64,000 nt of DNA from Rhizobium jaguaris (GCF_003627755.1 NZ_CP032694.1:2843501-2907500); one strand, 5' to 3'. Numbered from the stretch's first letter, positions 8,723-17,935 are shown. Numbers and translations: made by a program. Notes: generated by a model from the sequence alone, not told the origin.

Positions 8723-9589
8723 TTAGTGAGCGCCAGCCTTGGCGTAGACCGACCGCTTGGTCAGATAGATCAACACCGAGAAAATCAGCAGAAATACCAT
8801 GACCATGAAGCCAAGGTGCTTGCGGTCCTCAAGATGCGGCTCCGACGCCCACATCAGGAACGAGGCGACGTCCCTCGCATATTGATCGACCGTCTGCGGC
8901 GAACCGTCGTCATAGGTGACCTGGCCGTCCGAGAGCGGCTTTGGCATGGCGAAGGTCGCGGCCGAGGTGAAATACGGATTGTAGTGTGAGTTCTGCGGCA
9001 CTTGGAAGCCAGCCGGAGGCTCTTCATAGCCCGTCAGCAGCGAGTAGATATAATCGGGGCCGCCTTCCTGATACTGCGTGAAGATGTCGAAGATAAACTG
9101 CGGGAAACCACGTTCGATTTCGCGCGCCTTGGCAAGCAGCGACATGTCTGGCGGTACGGCGCCATTGTTCGATGCCGCCGCCGCCTCGTCGTTCGGGAAC
9201 GGCGATGGGAAATGGTCTGACGGAATCGCTTTGCGGGTGAACATCTCGCCCTGGGCGTTCGGGCCATCCTGCACTTCGTAATTCGCTGCGAAAGTCTTGA
9301 TCTGCGCGTCGGTATAGCCGAGATCTGCCAACGTGCGGAAGGGAACAAGCTTCATCGAATGACAAGCGGAGCAGACTTCCGTGTAGACCTTGAGGCCGCG
9401 CTGGAGTTGCGCCTTGTCGTAAGAGCCGAAGGGACCGGAGAAGGTCCAGTGCTGCTCCCTCGGCTCCTTGAGCGGATAGTGTGGGGTCGCTGTCTCAGCG
9501 GCGGGCTTGGTCTCCTGAGCAACGGCGGCGACCGTGGCGAAGCCGCCGATAAGCGCGATCGACAGAAGGCCGGCAACAAGCTTTTTCAT
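8723..9589 (-). CDS. petC: Ubiquinol-cytochrome c reductase, cytochrome c1 subunit
   Basis: Membrane-anchored c-type cytochrome of the bc1 complex, passing electrons from the Rieske protein to soluble cytochrome c. The 288-aa precursor has a Sec signal peptide (cleavage near VAAVAQ) and one heme site CSACH (residues 73-77). MPKPLSDGQVTY supplies the likely Met axial ligand, and a C-terminal membrane helix is present (FMVMVFLLIFSVLIYL). It is encoded separately from cytochrome b, unlike the fused fbcH of Bradyrhizobium. Last gene of petABC, 22 nt after petB. Confidence 0.97.
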   Translation of the reverse strand: MKKLVAGLLSIALIGGFATVAAVAQETKPAAETATPHYPLKEPREQHWTFSGPFGSYDKAQLQRGLKVYTEVCSACHSMKLVPFRTLADLGYTDAQIKTFAANYEVQDGPNAQGEMFTRKAIPSDHFPSPFPNDEAAAASNNGAVPPDMSLLAKAREIERGFPQFIFDIFTQYQEGGPDYIYSLLTGYEEPPAGFQVPQNSHYNPYFTSAATFAMPKPLSDGQVTYDDGSPQTVDQYARDVASFLMWASEPHLEDRKHLGFMVMVFLLIFSVLIYLTKRSVYAKAGAH

Positions 9590-9611
9590 TGTTTTCTTCC
9601 TCTATCGCCGG

Positions 9612-10886
9612 TTACGCTTCAACCGGAGCGGCTGTCTTGCCGCCCTGCTTTTCAAGAACCGCCTCCGTAATCGAATTCGGAATGCGTCTTGGTGTTTCGA
9701 CCAGGCCGAGGACCGGCATGGCGACTAGGAAGAACAGGAAGTAGAACAGCGTCGCAAACTGCGAGATCACGACGAAGTTGCCTTCCGCCGGCTGTGAGCC
9801 GAGCCAGCCGAGCAGGATGGCATCGGCAACGAACAGCCAGAAGAACAGCTTGTACCACGGACGATAGACCGCCGAGCGAATCTTGGAGGTGTCGAGCCAG
9901 GGCAGGAAGAACAGCACGATGATGGCGCCGAACATCGTCAAAACCCCGCCCAATTTGGAGTCGATGGGGCCGATGTTGAAGGTGATCGAACGCAGCATCG
10001 CGTAGAACGGCAGGAAGTACCATTCCGGAACGATGTGGGCCGGCGTCTTCAGCGGGTTGGCCGGAATGTAATTGTCGGCATGGCCGAGGAAGTTCGGCAG
10101 ATAGAAGACGAAATAGGCGAAGACCAGCAGGAAGATGGAAACGCCGAACGCATCCTTCAGCGTTGCATAGGGTGTAAAGGCCACGGTATCGGTCTTCGAC
10201 TTGACTTCAACGCCGGTCGGGTTTGTCTGGCCGGTCACGTGCAGCGCCCAGATGTGCAGGACTACGACGCCCGCGATCATGAACGGCAGCAGGTAGTGCA
10301 GCGAGAAGAAGCGGTTCAGCGTCGGATTGTCGACGGCGAAGCCGCCGAGCAGGAAGGTCTGGATCCAATCGCCGACCCATGGAAAGGCGGAGAAGAAGCC
10401 GGTGATGACGGTGGCGCCCCAGAAGGACATCTGCCCCCAGGGCAGAACGTAACCCATGAAGGCCGTCGCCATCATCAGAAGATAGATGATCACGCCCAGA
10501 ATCCAGAGAATTTCGCGCGGCGCCTTGTAGGAGCCATAATAAAGACCGCGGGCGATGTGGAGATAGACGGCCACAAAGAAGAAGGACGCGCCGTTAGCGT
10601 GCAGATAGCGCAACAGCCAGCCGTGGTTGACGTCGCGAACGATCTTTTCGACAGAGTTGAAGGCGATCGTCGTTTCCGCCGCATAGTGCATGGCAAGAAC
10701 GACGCCAGTCAGGATCTGCAGAACGAGCATGACGGCCAGCATGGCGCCGAACGTGTAGGCATAGTTCAGATTGCGCGGAACCGGATAGGCGATGAAACTG
10801 TCATAGACCATACGCGGCAGCGGCAGCCGCGCGTCGATCCATTTTTCGAGCCCAGTGGATGGCTCGTAAGACGAATGACCACTCAT
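9612..10886 (-). CDS. petB: Ubiquinol-cytochrome c reductase, cytochrome b subunit
   Basis: Integral membrane core of the bc1 complex holding hemes bL and bH and the two quinone sites (424 aa). [18 protein letters not shown] is the Qo helix region and [15 protein letters not shown] holds the PEWY motif. Paired histidines sit in helices B and D (for example [16 protein letters not shown] and [17 protein letters not shown]). The C-terminal helices are present, as in single-chain mitochondrial-type cytochrome b. Middle gene of the minus-strand petABC operon, 14 nt after petA. Confidence 0.98.
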   Translation of the reverse strand: MSGHSSYEPSTGLEKWIDARLPLPRMVYDSFIAYPVPRNLNYAYTFGAMLAVMLVLQILTGVVLAMHYAAETTIAFNSVEKIVRDVNHGWLLRYLHANGASFFFVAVYLHIARGLYYGSYKAPREILWILGVIIYLLMMATAFMGYVLPWGQMSFWGATVITGFFSAFPWVGDWIQTFLLGGFAVDNPTLNRFFSLHYLLPFMIAGVVVLHIWALHVTGQTNPTGVEVKSKTDTVAFTPYATLKDAFGVSIFLLVFAYFVFYLPNFLGHADNYIPANPLKTPAHIVPEWYFLPFYAMLRSITFNIGPIDSKLGGVLTMFGAIIVLFFLPWLDTSKIRSAVYRPWYKLFFWLFVADAILLGWLGSQPAEGNFVVISQFATLFYFLFFLVAMPVLGLVETPRRIPNSITEAVLEKQGGKTAAPVEA

Positions 10887-10900
10887 GCTTCAGTTCCCCC

Positions 10901-11479
10901 TCAACCGACCTTGATCTTTTTTTCTGCGGTAAACGCATATACCGGAATAGCGAGGTTCTGCGGCGCCGGCCCATGGCGGATGCGACCGGCGGTATCATAG
11001 ACCGAACCATGGCAGGGACAGAACCAACCGCCATATTCCCCCGCCTGACCGAGCGGTATGCAACCGAGATGCGTGCAGACACCGATCATGACAAGCCAGT
11101 TTTCTTTCCCGTCACCGGCCGAACGCGCCACATCGGTGGCCTGCGCATCCGCCGGCAAATTGGCATTGCGGGCGACCGGGTCCTTCAGATCGGAGATCTG
11201 TGCACCCTTACCATCATCGATTTCCTTCTGCGTACGGTTGCGGATGAAGACTGGCCTGCCACGCCACTTCACCGTCATCGACATGCCGGGTTCCAGGCTG
11301 GAGACATCGACTTCGATGGAAGCAAGAGCGAGCGTCGAGGCATCCGGCCGCATCTGATCGATGAACGGCCAGGCAAAGGCGACTGCGCCCACGGCGCCAG
11401 CCATGCCCGTCGTCAGATAAAGAAAATCTCGGCGAGTCGGCTCGCCCGCGGTTTCACTCGTCGTAATATGCTCGCTCAA
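10901..11479 (-). CDS. petA: Ubiquinol-cytochrome c reductase, Rieske iron-sulfur subunit
   Basis: Rieske [2Fe-2S] protein of the bc1 complex (192 aa). Cluster ligands are in CTHLGC (135-140) and CPCHGS (154-159). A twin-arginine motif TRRDFLYL (residues 15-22) precedes a non-cleaved anchor helix, as expected for a Tat-inserted Rieske protein. It is the first gene of petABC, so the operon promoter should lie in the 470-bp spacer upstream. Confidence 0.97.
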   Translation of the reverse strand: MSEHITTSETAGEPTRRDFLYLTTGMAGAVGAVAFAWPFIDQMRPDASTLALASIEVDVSSLEPGMSMTVKWRGRPVFIRNRTQKEIDDGKGAQISDLKDPVARNANLPADAQATDVARSAGDGKENWLVMIGVCTHLGCIPLGQAGEYGGWFCPCHGSVYDTAGRIRHGPAPQNLAIPVYAFTAEKKIKVG

Positions 11480-11950
11480 AGCTGGACCATCCTCATCCGC
11501 AAAACCCGCAGCTTGACGCTGCGGTACCCCCTCAATGCCGGCGAATCAACGCGAACATAATTCCGCCATAGATTCCTCCGTAACCCGCCGCGTTCTAAGC
11601 TTGATCGCAAATTATGTCCAGTCTTGGCAAGGGGTGTGGGCACAATGTCGCGGGAAAACCGCGCTATTTGGCCGCGAGTGCCAAGCTTAAAATCTCCACG
11701 CTCGATCAAACTGGCGTAAGCACATGAAAAATCGCAGGATTCGCATAATATATTTTCCATTGCGGAGCAAAATAAACAACAATTTCAATGTTGCATTGCA
11801 ACATAACCAGCTACACGCTGGCCGATGGTCTATACTAAGCTCTACTTCCTACTCCTTAAATCCGAGTGGATTTTAGGAACAGCTTATGGCCTCTTATGAC
11901 GCCGCCGCGGCTCGCAGCGGCCAGCATAAAACATCGCTGAGGACACAATT
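11480..11950. other. Divergent intergenic region petA/endonuclease-fold gene (471 bp)
   Basis: Holds the control regions of petABC (minus) and the endonuclease-fold gene (plus). Visible items are the 17-bp palindrome at 11788-11804, a TATACT element at 11831-11836 and a 22-codon ORF at 11886-11954. No clear petA promoter was identified. Confidence 0.5.
11788..11804. promoter_or_regulatory. 17-bp perfect palindrome, candidate operator
   Basis: ATGTTGCATTGCAACAT is a perfect odd-centred inverted repeat (8+1+8). It is centred about 37 bp upstream of a TATACT element at 11831-11836, where an activator or repressor of the endonuclease-fold gene could bind. The cognate regulator is unknown. Confidence 0.45.
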
Positions 11951-11954
11951 ATGA
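11886..11954 (+). CDS. Putative 22-aa upstream ORF
   Basis: ATG preceded by AGGAAC at suitable spacing opens a 22-codon frame, starting MASYDAAAARSG, whose TGA overlaps the ATG of the following gene (ATGA at 11951-11954). This suggests translational coupling or a leader peptide. There is no homology information, and such a short frame could be chance. Confidence 0.35.
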   Translation: MASYDAAAARSGQHKTSLRTQL

Positions 11955-12901
11955 GACATACGATCTATTGCGTTCTATGCGTCCTTGCCACGTTGACGCT
12001 CGCCATCCTTGCGGCGCGTTATGCAACCAATCTCTGGCTACTCGGCTTCTTCGAAAGCCTGCAGACCCACATCAGCCTTTTCGGCATTGCGCTCGCCCTA
12101 CTCGCGCTTCTTTTCAAGCGGCATTGGTATGCCGTCTTCCTGCTGGCTGTCGGTGTCGGGCTTGCGGTCCATTCCGTTATGCTGCTGCGCGAATATGCCG
12201 CCGTTCCCCCCGTAAACCCGCCGGCAGCCGCCGATGCCAGCAAGAGCTTCAAGTTGCTCTCGTTCAACATCGACGACGACAACACTCCCCAAAACGGCGT
12301 GCGTATCGCCGATCTTATCGTCGGCTCGAAGGCCGATGTCGTGGAGATTTTCGAGGCGAACTCCATTCTATCGCAGCTGCCGCGAATAACCGATATCTAT
12401 CCCTATCGTATCGGCTGCGGCGTCATGACCACCGATTGCGATTCCCTGCTGCTGTCGAAACGGCCGCTGCTTACGCAGGACATGCACAGCCTCGGCAGCC
12501 TTTGGGACAACCGCTTCATCCACGCGACCATCGACATGGATGGTCAGACGGTCAATTTTGTCTCAGCTCACCTCAGCAAACCCTATTTCGACGAGTTTCA
12601 CACAGTCGAGTTGAACATCCTCGCCCCGATCCTGAAAGATATTCAGGGGCCACTGATCCTTGCCGGCGATTTCAACGCTTCGGTCATTGCGCCGGACATG
12701 CAAGACTTCCTCGACGACACCAGTCTGCGCCACGTCTTCCCGGAACCCGCCACCTGGCCGATCAAGGGCGGCGCCTACGGCATCGCCATCGACCATGTTT
12801 TCGCGCGCGCTCCGCTGCGGCTGGAGTCGGTCCAACAGATACCGGATGCCATGGGATCGAACCATTTTGGCCTGGTGACGGAATTCAGCGTTTCAAAATA
12901 G
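11951..12901 (+). CDS. Endonuclease/exonuclease/phosphatase-family protein with membrane anchor
   Basis: DNase I-like fold protein (316 aa). The first 90 residues hold two or three hydrophobic segments (LATLTLAILAARYA, ISLFGIALALLALLF, YAVFLLAVGVGLAVHS). The catalytic domain follows from FKLLSFNIDDDNT, with EIFEAN, the LAGDFNAS metal and catalytic motif, and GIAIDHVFA plus SNHFGLVTEF at the end. Such anchored EEP proteins may cleave nucleic acids or phosphoesters at the periplasmic face. The substrate is not evident. Its start overlaps a 22-codon ORF. Confidence 0.88.
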   Translation: MRHTIYCVLCVLATLTLAILAARYATNLWLLGFFESLQTHISLFGIALALLALLFKRHWYAVFLLAVGVGLAVHSVMLLREYAAVPPVNPPAAADASKSFKLLSFNIDDDNTPQNGVRIADLIVGSKADVVEIFEANSILSQLPRITDIYPYRIGCGVMTTDCDSLLLSKRPLLTQDMHSLGSLWDNRFIHATIDMDGQTVNFVSAHLSKPYFDEFHTVELNILAPILKDIQGPLILAGDFNASVIAPDMQDFLDDTSLRHVFPEPATWPIKGGAYGIAIDHVFARAPLRLESVQQIPDAMGSNHFGLVTEFSVSK

Positions 12902-12928
12902 CTATTTGATTTTGCTCGCGCTTATCGG

Positions 12929-12959
12929 AGCGCCGCCGGGTATTTTCGGTGGCGGCGCT
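12929..12959. terminator. GC-rich hairpin between convergent genes
   Basis: A perfect 9-bp stem AGCGCCGCC/GGCGGCGCT with a 13-nt loop lies between the convergent endonuclease-fold and ABC exporter genes, overlapping the latter's stop codon. There is no T-tract, so intrinsic termination is uncertain. Confidence 0.4.
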
Positions 12960-14814
12960 ACTCGGCCGCGATGAAGCCGCCGGACTGGCGCGCCCATAGC
13001 TCGGAATAGAGGCCGCCGCGGACAACCAGCTCGTCATGGGTGCCGTCTTCGATGATCCTGCCCTTGTCGATGACGATCAGGCGGTCGAGTTTGGCGATTG
13101 TCGACAGGCGATGTGCTATCGCAAGCACCGTCTTGCCTTCCATCAGCGTTTCCAGATTGGACTGCAGCGCCGCCTCAACCTCGGAATCCAGCGCCGAGGT
13201 CGCCTCGTCCAGCACCAGGATTGGCGCATCCTTCAGCATAACGCGAGCAATGGCGATGCGCTGGCGCTGGCCACCGGACAATTTGACGCCGCGCTCGCCG
13301 ACATGGGCGGCATAACCCCCGCGGCCCTTCTGATCCTCCAGCGTCATGATGAACTCATCCGCCTCCGCCCGCCGCGTCGCCTGTGCCATCTGCTCCTCGC
13401 TCGCCTTCGGGCGACCGAAAAGAATGTTGTCGCGGATGGAACGATTGAGCAGCGCTGTGTCCTGCGTCACCATGCCGATCTCACCGCGCAGCGACTCCTG
13501 CCGGACCAGGGCGATATCCTGTCCATCGATCAGGATGCGGCCGCCTTCGAGATCGTAGAAACGCAGCAGCAAATTGACCAGCGTCGTCTTGCCGGCACCG
13601 GAACGACCGACGATGCCGATCTTCTCTCCGGCATGAACGGTCAACGAAAAATCATCTATGACACCGCTGCCGCGACCGTAGTGGAAGGCCACATTCTCGA
13701 AGCGGATTTCCGGGCGGACAATCTGCAGATCCCTGGCGCCCGGCTGATCCACCAGGCCGATTGGCTCGGAGATCATCTCGGCGGAATTCTGGATCGTGCC
13801 GAGATTACGCATGATTGCATTGAACTGCGCCATCATGCGACCGAACAACATATTGAGCCGCAGTACCATGCTGAGCGTGAAGGCAACGCCGCCGGTCGAA
13901 ATCTCACCGGCGAGCCAGAGATGGATGGCAAGTGCCGCGATCGTCGTGATCATCACGCCCGACAAGAGCGCCAACGACGAACGCACGCCGGTCAGAAGCC
14001 GCGTGAACGGCATGACGGCAGCCTGGAAGCGGTCGAAGCCGTTGCGGATGTAGTCGTCGTTCTGCTCTTCCCGGCCGAAGAGTTTCAGCGTCTGGATATT
14101 GGCATAAGCATCCACCATGCGGCCGTTCAACATCGACGACGCCTCGGCGGCGTTGCGCGCATGGCGTCGGATGCGCGGCACGAAATAGCGAGCAATCACA
14201 GAGAAGACGCCGATCCAGACTGCGATCACCAGCGCGAGGCGCCAATCGAGCCCGCCGACCAGCGCTATGGTCGAGGCGGCATAGATGATGATAAACCAGA
14301 CCACCTGCAGCAGCGACACGACAAGATCGCCCGTCGACTGGCCCGCCGACCAGACCTTGGTAACGATCCGGCCTGAGAAGTCATTCTGGAAGAAGCTCAC
14401 CGACTGGCGTGCGACATGCATGTAGGCTTGCCAGCGGACGAGATTGAGAAAGCCGGGTACAACCACCTGCTCCTCGACCAGCGCCCCAAGGCTGACCACG
14501 ATAAAACGGACGACCAGCACGACGAAAACCATGCCAAGCAGTGCGCCACCGTGGCCGGAAAGCAATCCTGCCCAACCCGCCCCCGGCTGCACTTTGTCCA
14601 GTATGTCGACGAGATGCCCCACGAACCAGAACAGCGCCGCCTCCAGCACCGCAACGGCGCCGCCAAGTGCCGCCATCGCCAGAAACGGCCCCTTCGCCTG
14701 ACCGACATAATACCAGATGAAAGCCCAAAGCGACCGCGGCGGGCGAAGATCGCCAGTGCGGTAGTAGGGATCAATCCAGGTTTCGAACAGGCGATAGACG
14801 GAGCGGATCAGCAT
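12958..14814 (-). CDS. ABC exporter, fused permease-ATPase half transporter (paralogue 1)
   Basis: Type I ABC exporter subunit (618 aa), probably exporting lipids or drugs across the inner membrane as a dimer. About six membrane helices lie in residues 35-310. The nucleotide-binding domain has Walker A GRSGAGKTT, Q-loop MVTQDTALLNRS, signature LSGGQRQRIAIAR and Walker B ILVLDEATSALD, then the H-loop IAHRLSTI. A paralogue of almost equal length lies upstream on the same strand, with a toxin-antitoxin pair on the opposite strand between them. They may form a heterodimer. Substrate unknown. Confidence 0.93.
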   Translation of the reverse strand: MLIRSVYRLFETWIDPYYRTGDLRPPRSLWAFIWYYVGQAKGPFLAMAALGGAVAVLEAALFWFVGHLVDILDKVQPGAGWAGLLSGHGGALLGMVFVVLVVRFIVVSLGALVEEQVVVPGFLNLVRWQAYMHVARQSVSFFQNDFSGRIVTKVWSAGQSTGDLVVSLLQVVWFIIIYAASTIALVGGLDWRLALVIAVWIGVFSVIARYFVPRIRRHARNAAEASSMLNGRMVDAYANIQTLKLFGREEQNDDYIRNGFDRFQAAVMPFTRLLTGVRSSLALLSGVMITTIAALAIHLWLAGEISTGGVAFTLSMVLRLNMLFGRMMAQFNAIMRNLGTIQNSAEMISEPIGLVDQPGARDLQIVRPEIRFENVAFHYGRGSGVIDDFSLTVHAGEKIGIVGRSGAGKTTLVNLLLRFYDLEGGRILIDGQDIALVRQESLRGEIGMVTQDTALLNRSIRDNILFGRPKASEEQMAQATRRAEADEFIMTLEDQKGRGGYAAHVGERGVKLSGGQRQRIAIARVMLKDAPILVLDEATSALDSEVEAALQSNLETLMEGKTVLAIAHRLSTIAKLDRLIVIDKGRIIEDGTHDELVVRGGLYSELWARQSGGFIAAE

Positions 14815-14953
14815 CCCCGCGATATAGGAATTTTTGCCTGGGGTGCAAAGGCAAGCGCGTGGCTAGGGAATCTCACATTTTTGTCATATTCCACAATTGG
14901 AGGCTGCAGTACAAATCACCATGGGCGGGAATCAGAACCATGTTTAGTGCATC

Positions 14954-14982
14954 TTGATACGCCTACCATTGTGATTTATACA
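14954..14982 (+). promoter_or_regulatory. Predicted promoter of the higBA-type operon
   Basis: TTGATA (14954-14959) and TATACA (14977-14982) are 17 bp apart. The predicted start is about 5-7 nt before the toxin ATG at 14996, so the transcript would have almost no leader. Confidence 0.55.
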
Positions 14983-14995
14983 TTACGGACGTTCT

Positions 14996-15301
14996 ATGCT
15001 TCGCATACTCCAGACGGTTACTTATCAGCGCTGGGAACGCCGGCTTCGGGATGAGCGTGCTCGCGCGGCGATTGCTGCACGGCTTTCCCGTTTAGCATTT
15101 GGTCTTATGGGAGACATTAGACCGGTAGGCGACGGCGTGAGCGAAATGCGCATCCACTACGGACCGGGCTACCGAGTCTATTTTGTTCAACGCGGCGGAG
15201 AGATCATTATCCTCCTGTGCGGCGGTGATAAAAGCAGCCAAGCTAGGGATATCGAACAAGCGAAAATGCTCGCCAAAAATTCGGACGAATTTGATGCCTG
15301 A
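14996..15301 (+). CDS. Type II toxin, RelE/ParE superfamily (HigB-like addiction module killer)
   Basis: Small basic protein (101 aa) resembling the HigB/RelE-like addiction module killer family, whose members cleave mRNA on the ribosome. YQRWERRLRDERARAAI and RIHYGPGYRVYFVQRGGEIIILLCGGDKS are the family landmarks, the second being the core beta sheet. Toxin precedes antitoxin, as in higBA, and the two genes overlap by 8 nt. The pair lies between two ABC exporter genes that read the other way. The activity is inferred from family resemblance. Confidence 0.88.
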   Translation: MLRILQTVTYQRWERRLRDERARAAIAARLSRLAFGLMGDIRPVGDGVSEMRIHYGPGYRVYFVQRGGEIIILLCGGDKSSQARDIEQAKMLAKNSDEFDA

Positions 15302-15584
15302 GAAACTAATCCCGTACGATCCCGCAGAGGCGCTAACTTCCAACGACGCCGTCGATGAATTCATGAGGGACGCCTTTGAAAGCGGTGATGCAGGATATAT
15401 CGCCCATGCGCTCGGCATCGTCGCCCGTGCGAAAGGCATGACCGGAATAGCTAAAGAGACCGGCATGGCGCGGGAAGCTCTCTACCGCTCCTTCGCATCG
15501 GACGGCAACCCGACGCTGAAGTCGGTCCTCGCTCTAATGCAATCGCTTGGTTTTGAACTAACGGTCAAACGACACAACATTTGA
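15294..15584 (+). CDS. Type II antitoxin with helix-turn-helix (HigA-like addiction module antidote)
   Basis: Partner of the upstream toxin (96 aa). The ATG at 15294 lies inside the toxin's last codons, ensuring coupled synthesis; a longer in-frame start would overlap the toxin by over 110 nt. The body IAHALGIVARAKGMTGIAKETGMAREALYRSF is a Cro/C1-type HTH, and GNPTLKSVLALMQSLGFEL completes the fold seen in putative addiction module antidotes. It should neutralise the toxin and repress the operon promoter. Confidence 0.9.
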   Translation: MPEKLIPYDPAEALTSNDAVDEFMRDAFESGDAGYIAHALGIVARAKGMTGIAKETGMAREALYRSFASDGNPTLKSVLALMQSLGFELTVKRHNI

Positions 15585-15655
15585 CATAGTCGGAACCGCC
15601 GCACGGATGGCCCGTAATCTCTTTCAGGTTGATCTCAGCAACAAACAGCCAAAAC

Positions 15656-15687
15656 AAAAAGGGCGAGCCCGAAGCCCACCCCTTTTC
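15656..15687 (-). terminator. Rho-independent terminator of ABC exporter paralogue 2
   Basis: On the minus strand the hairpin opens AAAAGGG, has a UUCG-type loop and closes CCCTTTTT, followed by GTTTT. It lies directly after the exporter stop codon. Confidence 0.7.
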
Positions 15688-17541
15688 TCATTCCGCCGCC
15701 GCCTCGGCCTCTTCATGGTCCGCCAGGAACCCGCCGGATTGCCGGTTCCAGAGGTCGGCATAGATGCCGCCATGCTGGACCAGATCGCGATGGGTGCCCG
15801 TCTCGATGATCCGGCCCTTGTCGAGCACGATGAGGCGGTCCATTTCGGTCAATGTCGACAGCCGGTGGGCGATGGCGATCACCGTCTTGCCCTGCATCAG
15901 TGCGAAGAGGTTTTCCTGGATCGCCGCTTCCACTTCGGAATCGAGCGCCGAGGTTGCCTCGTCCAGCACCAGGATCGGCGCGTCCTTCAGGAAGACGCGG
16001 GCAATCGCGATGCGCTGCCTCTGGCCACCTGAGAGCTTGACGCCGCGTTCGCCGACCTGAGCATCAAGCCCCTTGCGACCTTGCATGTCGGAGAGCCCCT
16101 CGATGAACTCCCAGGCATTGGCGCGCTTGGCTGCCTGGATCACCTCTGCATCCGTCGCTTCCGGATGACCATAGGCGATGTTGTCGCGGATCGAACGGTG
16201 CAGCAGGGACGTGTCCTGCGTCACCACACCGATCAGCGAGCGCAGGCTGTCCTGCGTCACCTTGGCGATATCCTGGCTGTCGATGGTGATGCGTCCGCTT
16301 TCGAGATCGTAGAAACGAAGCAGCAGGTTCATCAACGTCGTCTTGCCGGCGCCGGAGCGTCCGACCAGGCCGACCTTCTCGCCGGCACGGATATCGAAGG
16401 TCAGGTTGTCGATCACACCCTTTGTCTTCCCATAATGGAAGCGGACATGATCGAAGTGGATCGCGCCCTGCTTGGCCGTGATCGCCGGTGCCGCCGGTAC
16501 GTCGACGATATCATGCGGCTTCGTCAGCATTTCGATGCCGTCATAGATCGTGCCGATGTTCTCGAACAGCGCCGAGACTTCCCACATGATCCATTGCGAC
16601 ATGCCGTTGACACGCATGGCAAGCCCGATGGCGATGGCGATGGCGCCGACCGAGATCGAACCGCTCAGCCAAAAGTAGATCGACAGCGCCGAGATGACAA
16701 ACAACGCCACGCAGTTGTTGACGTAGACTGCGATGTAGAACAGGGTCACCTTGCGCATCTGCCCGTAGACAGTCTGCAGGAATTCGCTCATGCCGGCCTT
16801 GGCGTAGCCCTCTTCGCGGCCCGCATGCGAAAACAGCTTCACCGTCGCAATGTTCGTATAGCTGTCGACCACCCGACCCGTCATCGTCGAACGTGCATCC
16901 GCCTGAGCGGCTGCGATCTTGCGCAGTCGCGGCACGAAATAGCTGACGATGCCGATATAGATCGCCAGCCACGCCAGGATCGGCAGCATCAGCCGCCAGT
17001 CCGCCGCAGCGATGACCAGGATCATCGACAGGAAATAAGTAACGACATAGACGAAGACGTCGAGGATCTTCATCACCGCTTCGCGCACGGCAAGCGAGGT
17101 CTGCATCACCTTGGTGGCGACGCGGCCGGCGAACTCGTTGGCGAAGAAGGTCATGCTGTGGCGCAGCAGGAAGCGATGCATCTGCCAGCGGGCAATCATC
17201 GGATAGTTGCCGAGCAGCACCTGATGCATGATGATGGAATCGAGCACGGCTGCCAGCGGCAAGCCGACCAGCACCATCGCACCCATCCAGAAGAGCCTCT
17301 GCCACTGCGTCTGCAGGAACGTCGCCTTGTCCGCATGCGACAACCAATCGACAATAGCGCCCAGGAACTGAAACAGCGCCACTTCGCCGATGGCAATCAG
17401 CATGGTGAGAATGGCCATGGCGATCAGCCAGGGCGCGGCCGGCTTGGTGTAATGCCAGCAGAAGGCAAAGAGACCCCGCGGCGGAACGCCCGGCACTTCG
17501 CTCGGAAAGGGGTTTAGTCGCTGTTCGAACCAGCCAAACAT
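15688..17541 (-). CDS. ABC exporter, fused permease-ATPase half transporter (paralogue 2)
   Basis: Type I ABC exporter (617 aa) with an N-terminal six-helix permease domain and a C-terminal ATPase: Walker A GRSGAGKTT, Q-loop VVTQDTSLLHRS, signature LSGGQRQRIAIAR, Walker B ILVLDEATSALD, H-loop IAHRLSTL. I start at MFGWFEQRLNPFP (17541) because GGAG lies 6 nt before it; a frame start 108 nt upstream has no such site. A 17-codon ORF with a strong Shine-Dalgarno lies 157 nt upstream. A sister exporter follows on the same strand beyond a toxin-antitoxin insertion. Confidence 0.93.
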   Translation of the reverse strand: MFGWFEQRLNPFPSEVPGVPPRGLFAFCWHYTKPAAPWLIAMAILTMLIAIGEVALFQFLGAIVDWLSHADKATFLQTQWQRLFWMGAMVLVGLPLAAVLDSIIMHQVLLGNYPMIARWQMHRFLLRHSMTFFANEFAGRVATKVMQTSLAVREAVMKILDVFVYVVTYFLSMILVIAAADWRLMLPILAWLAIYIGIVSYFVPRLRKIAAAQADARSTMTGRVVDSYTNIATVKLFSHAGREEGYAKAGMSEFLQTVYGQMRKVTLFYIAVYVNNCVALFVISALSIYFWLSGSISVGAIAIAIGLAMRVNGMSQWIMWEVSALFENIGTIYDGIEMLTKPHDIVDVPAAPAITAKQGAIHFDHVRFHYGKTKGVIDNLTFDIRAGEKVGLVGRSGAGKTTLMNLLLRFYDLESGRITIDSQDIAKVTQDSLRSLIGVVTQDTSLLHRSIRDNIAYGHPEATDAEVIQAAKRANAWEFIEGLSDMQGRKGLDAQVGERGVKLSGGQRQRIAIARVFLKDAPILVLDEATSALDSEVEAAIQENLFALMQGKTVIAIAHRLSTLTEMDRLIVLDKGRIIETGTHRDLVQHGGIYADLWNRQSGGFLADHEEAEAAAE

Positions 17542-17935
17542 GAAAAGCTCCAAAGACTCGACCCTTCGGCACCGCTTCTGCGCCTCAAGGGATCGCAGAC
17601 TGATATGGTGGCCGGGCGATGAAAGAACGAGGCCATATCGGCCGCGCAATGAATCGAAAAGGGGAAACTCGCGAAAATCCGCGTTAAAGCGCCTGGATCA
17701 TCGCCGTGGGGTCACGGCCGGGAGGCGCATCATCACAAACAAAATATTCATCTGAGCCTCCTCTGTCACAAGTTGTAGAGCGGTTCTCTTTTACCGTGCA
17801 TTGATCGCTTTGAAAAGTCAAATGTGCCCAAAAACCCGCCGGAATCTTTCAATTCTGCTGATGAAGACATCACAGAAACAGAGGGATTCGACAAAAGGCG
17901 AAGACAACTCCCGGCAATTCCGCTAGTTGCAGACC
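17542..17935. other. Intergenic region ABC exporter/trmL (394 bp)
   Basis: Holds the 17-codon leader ORF of the exporter on the minus strand. Its 145-nt downstream leader contains GC-rich short stems, such as GGCC-GATAT-GGCC near 17636. No promoter was clear for trmL. Confidence 0.4.
17698..17751 (-). CDS. Putative 17-aa leader peptide upstream of ABC exporter
   Basis: A strong Shine-Dalgarno GAGGAGG, 5 nt before an ATG, opens an ORF encoding MNILFVMMRLPAVTPRR. GGAGGC of the Shine-Dalgarno (17756-17761) can pair with GCCTCC within codons 9-11 (17721-17726), so translation and RNA folding are linked. Leader peptides of this type control several ABC drug exporters and resistance genes by ribosome stalling. 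Here the function is inferred from layout only. Confidence 0.5.
   Translation of the reverse strand: MNILFVMMRLPAVTPRR

Noticed and set aside
16081..17517. 478-codon plus-strand frame opposite ABC exporter paralogue 2
   Set aside because: Shadow of the exporter; composition is dominated by His, Arg, Asp and Gln as in other antisense frames here.
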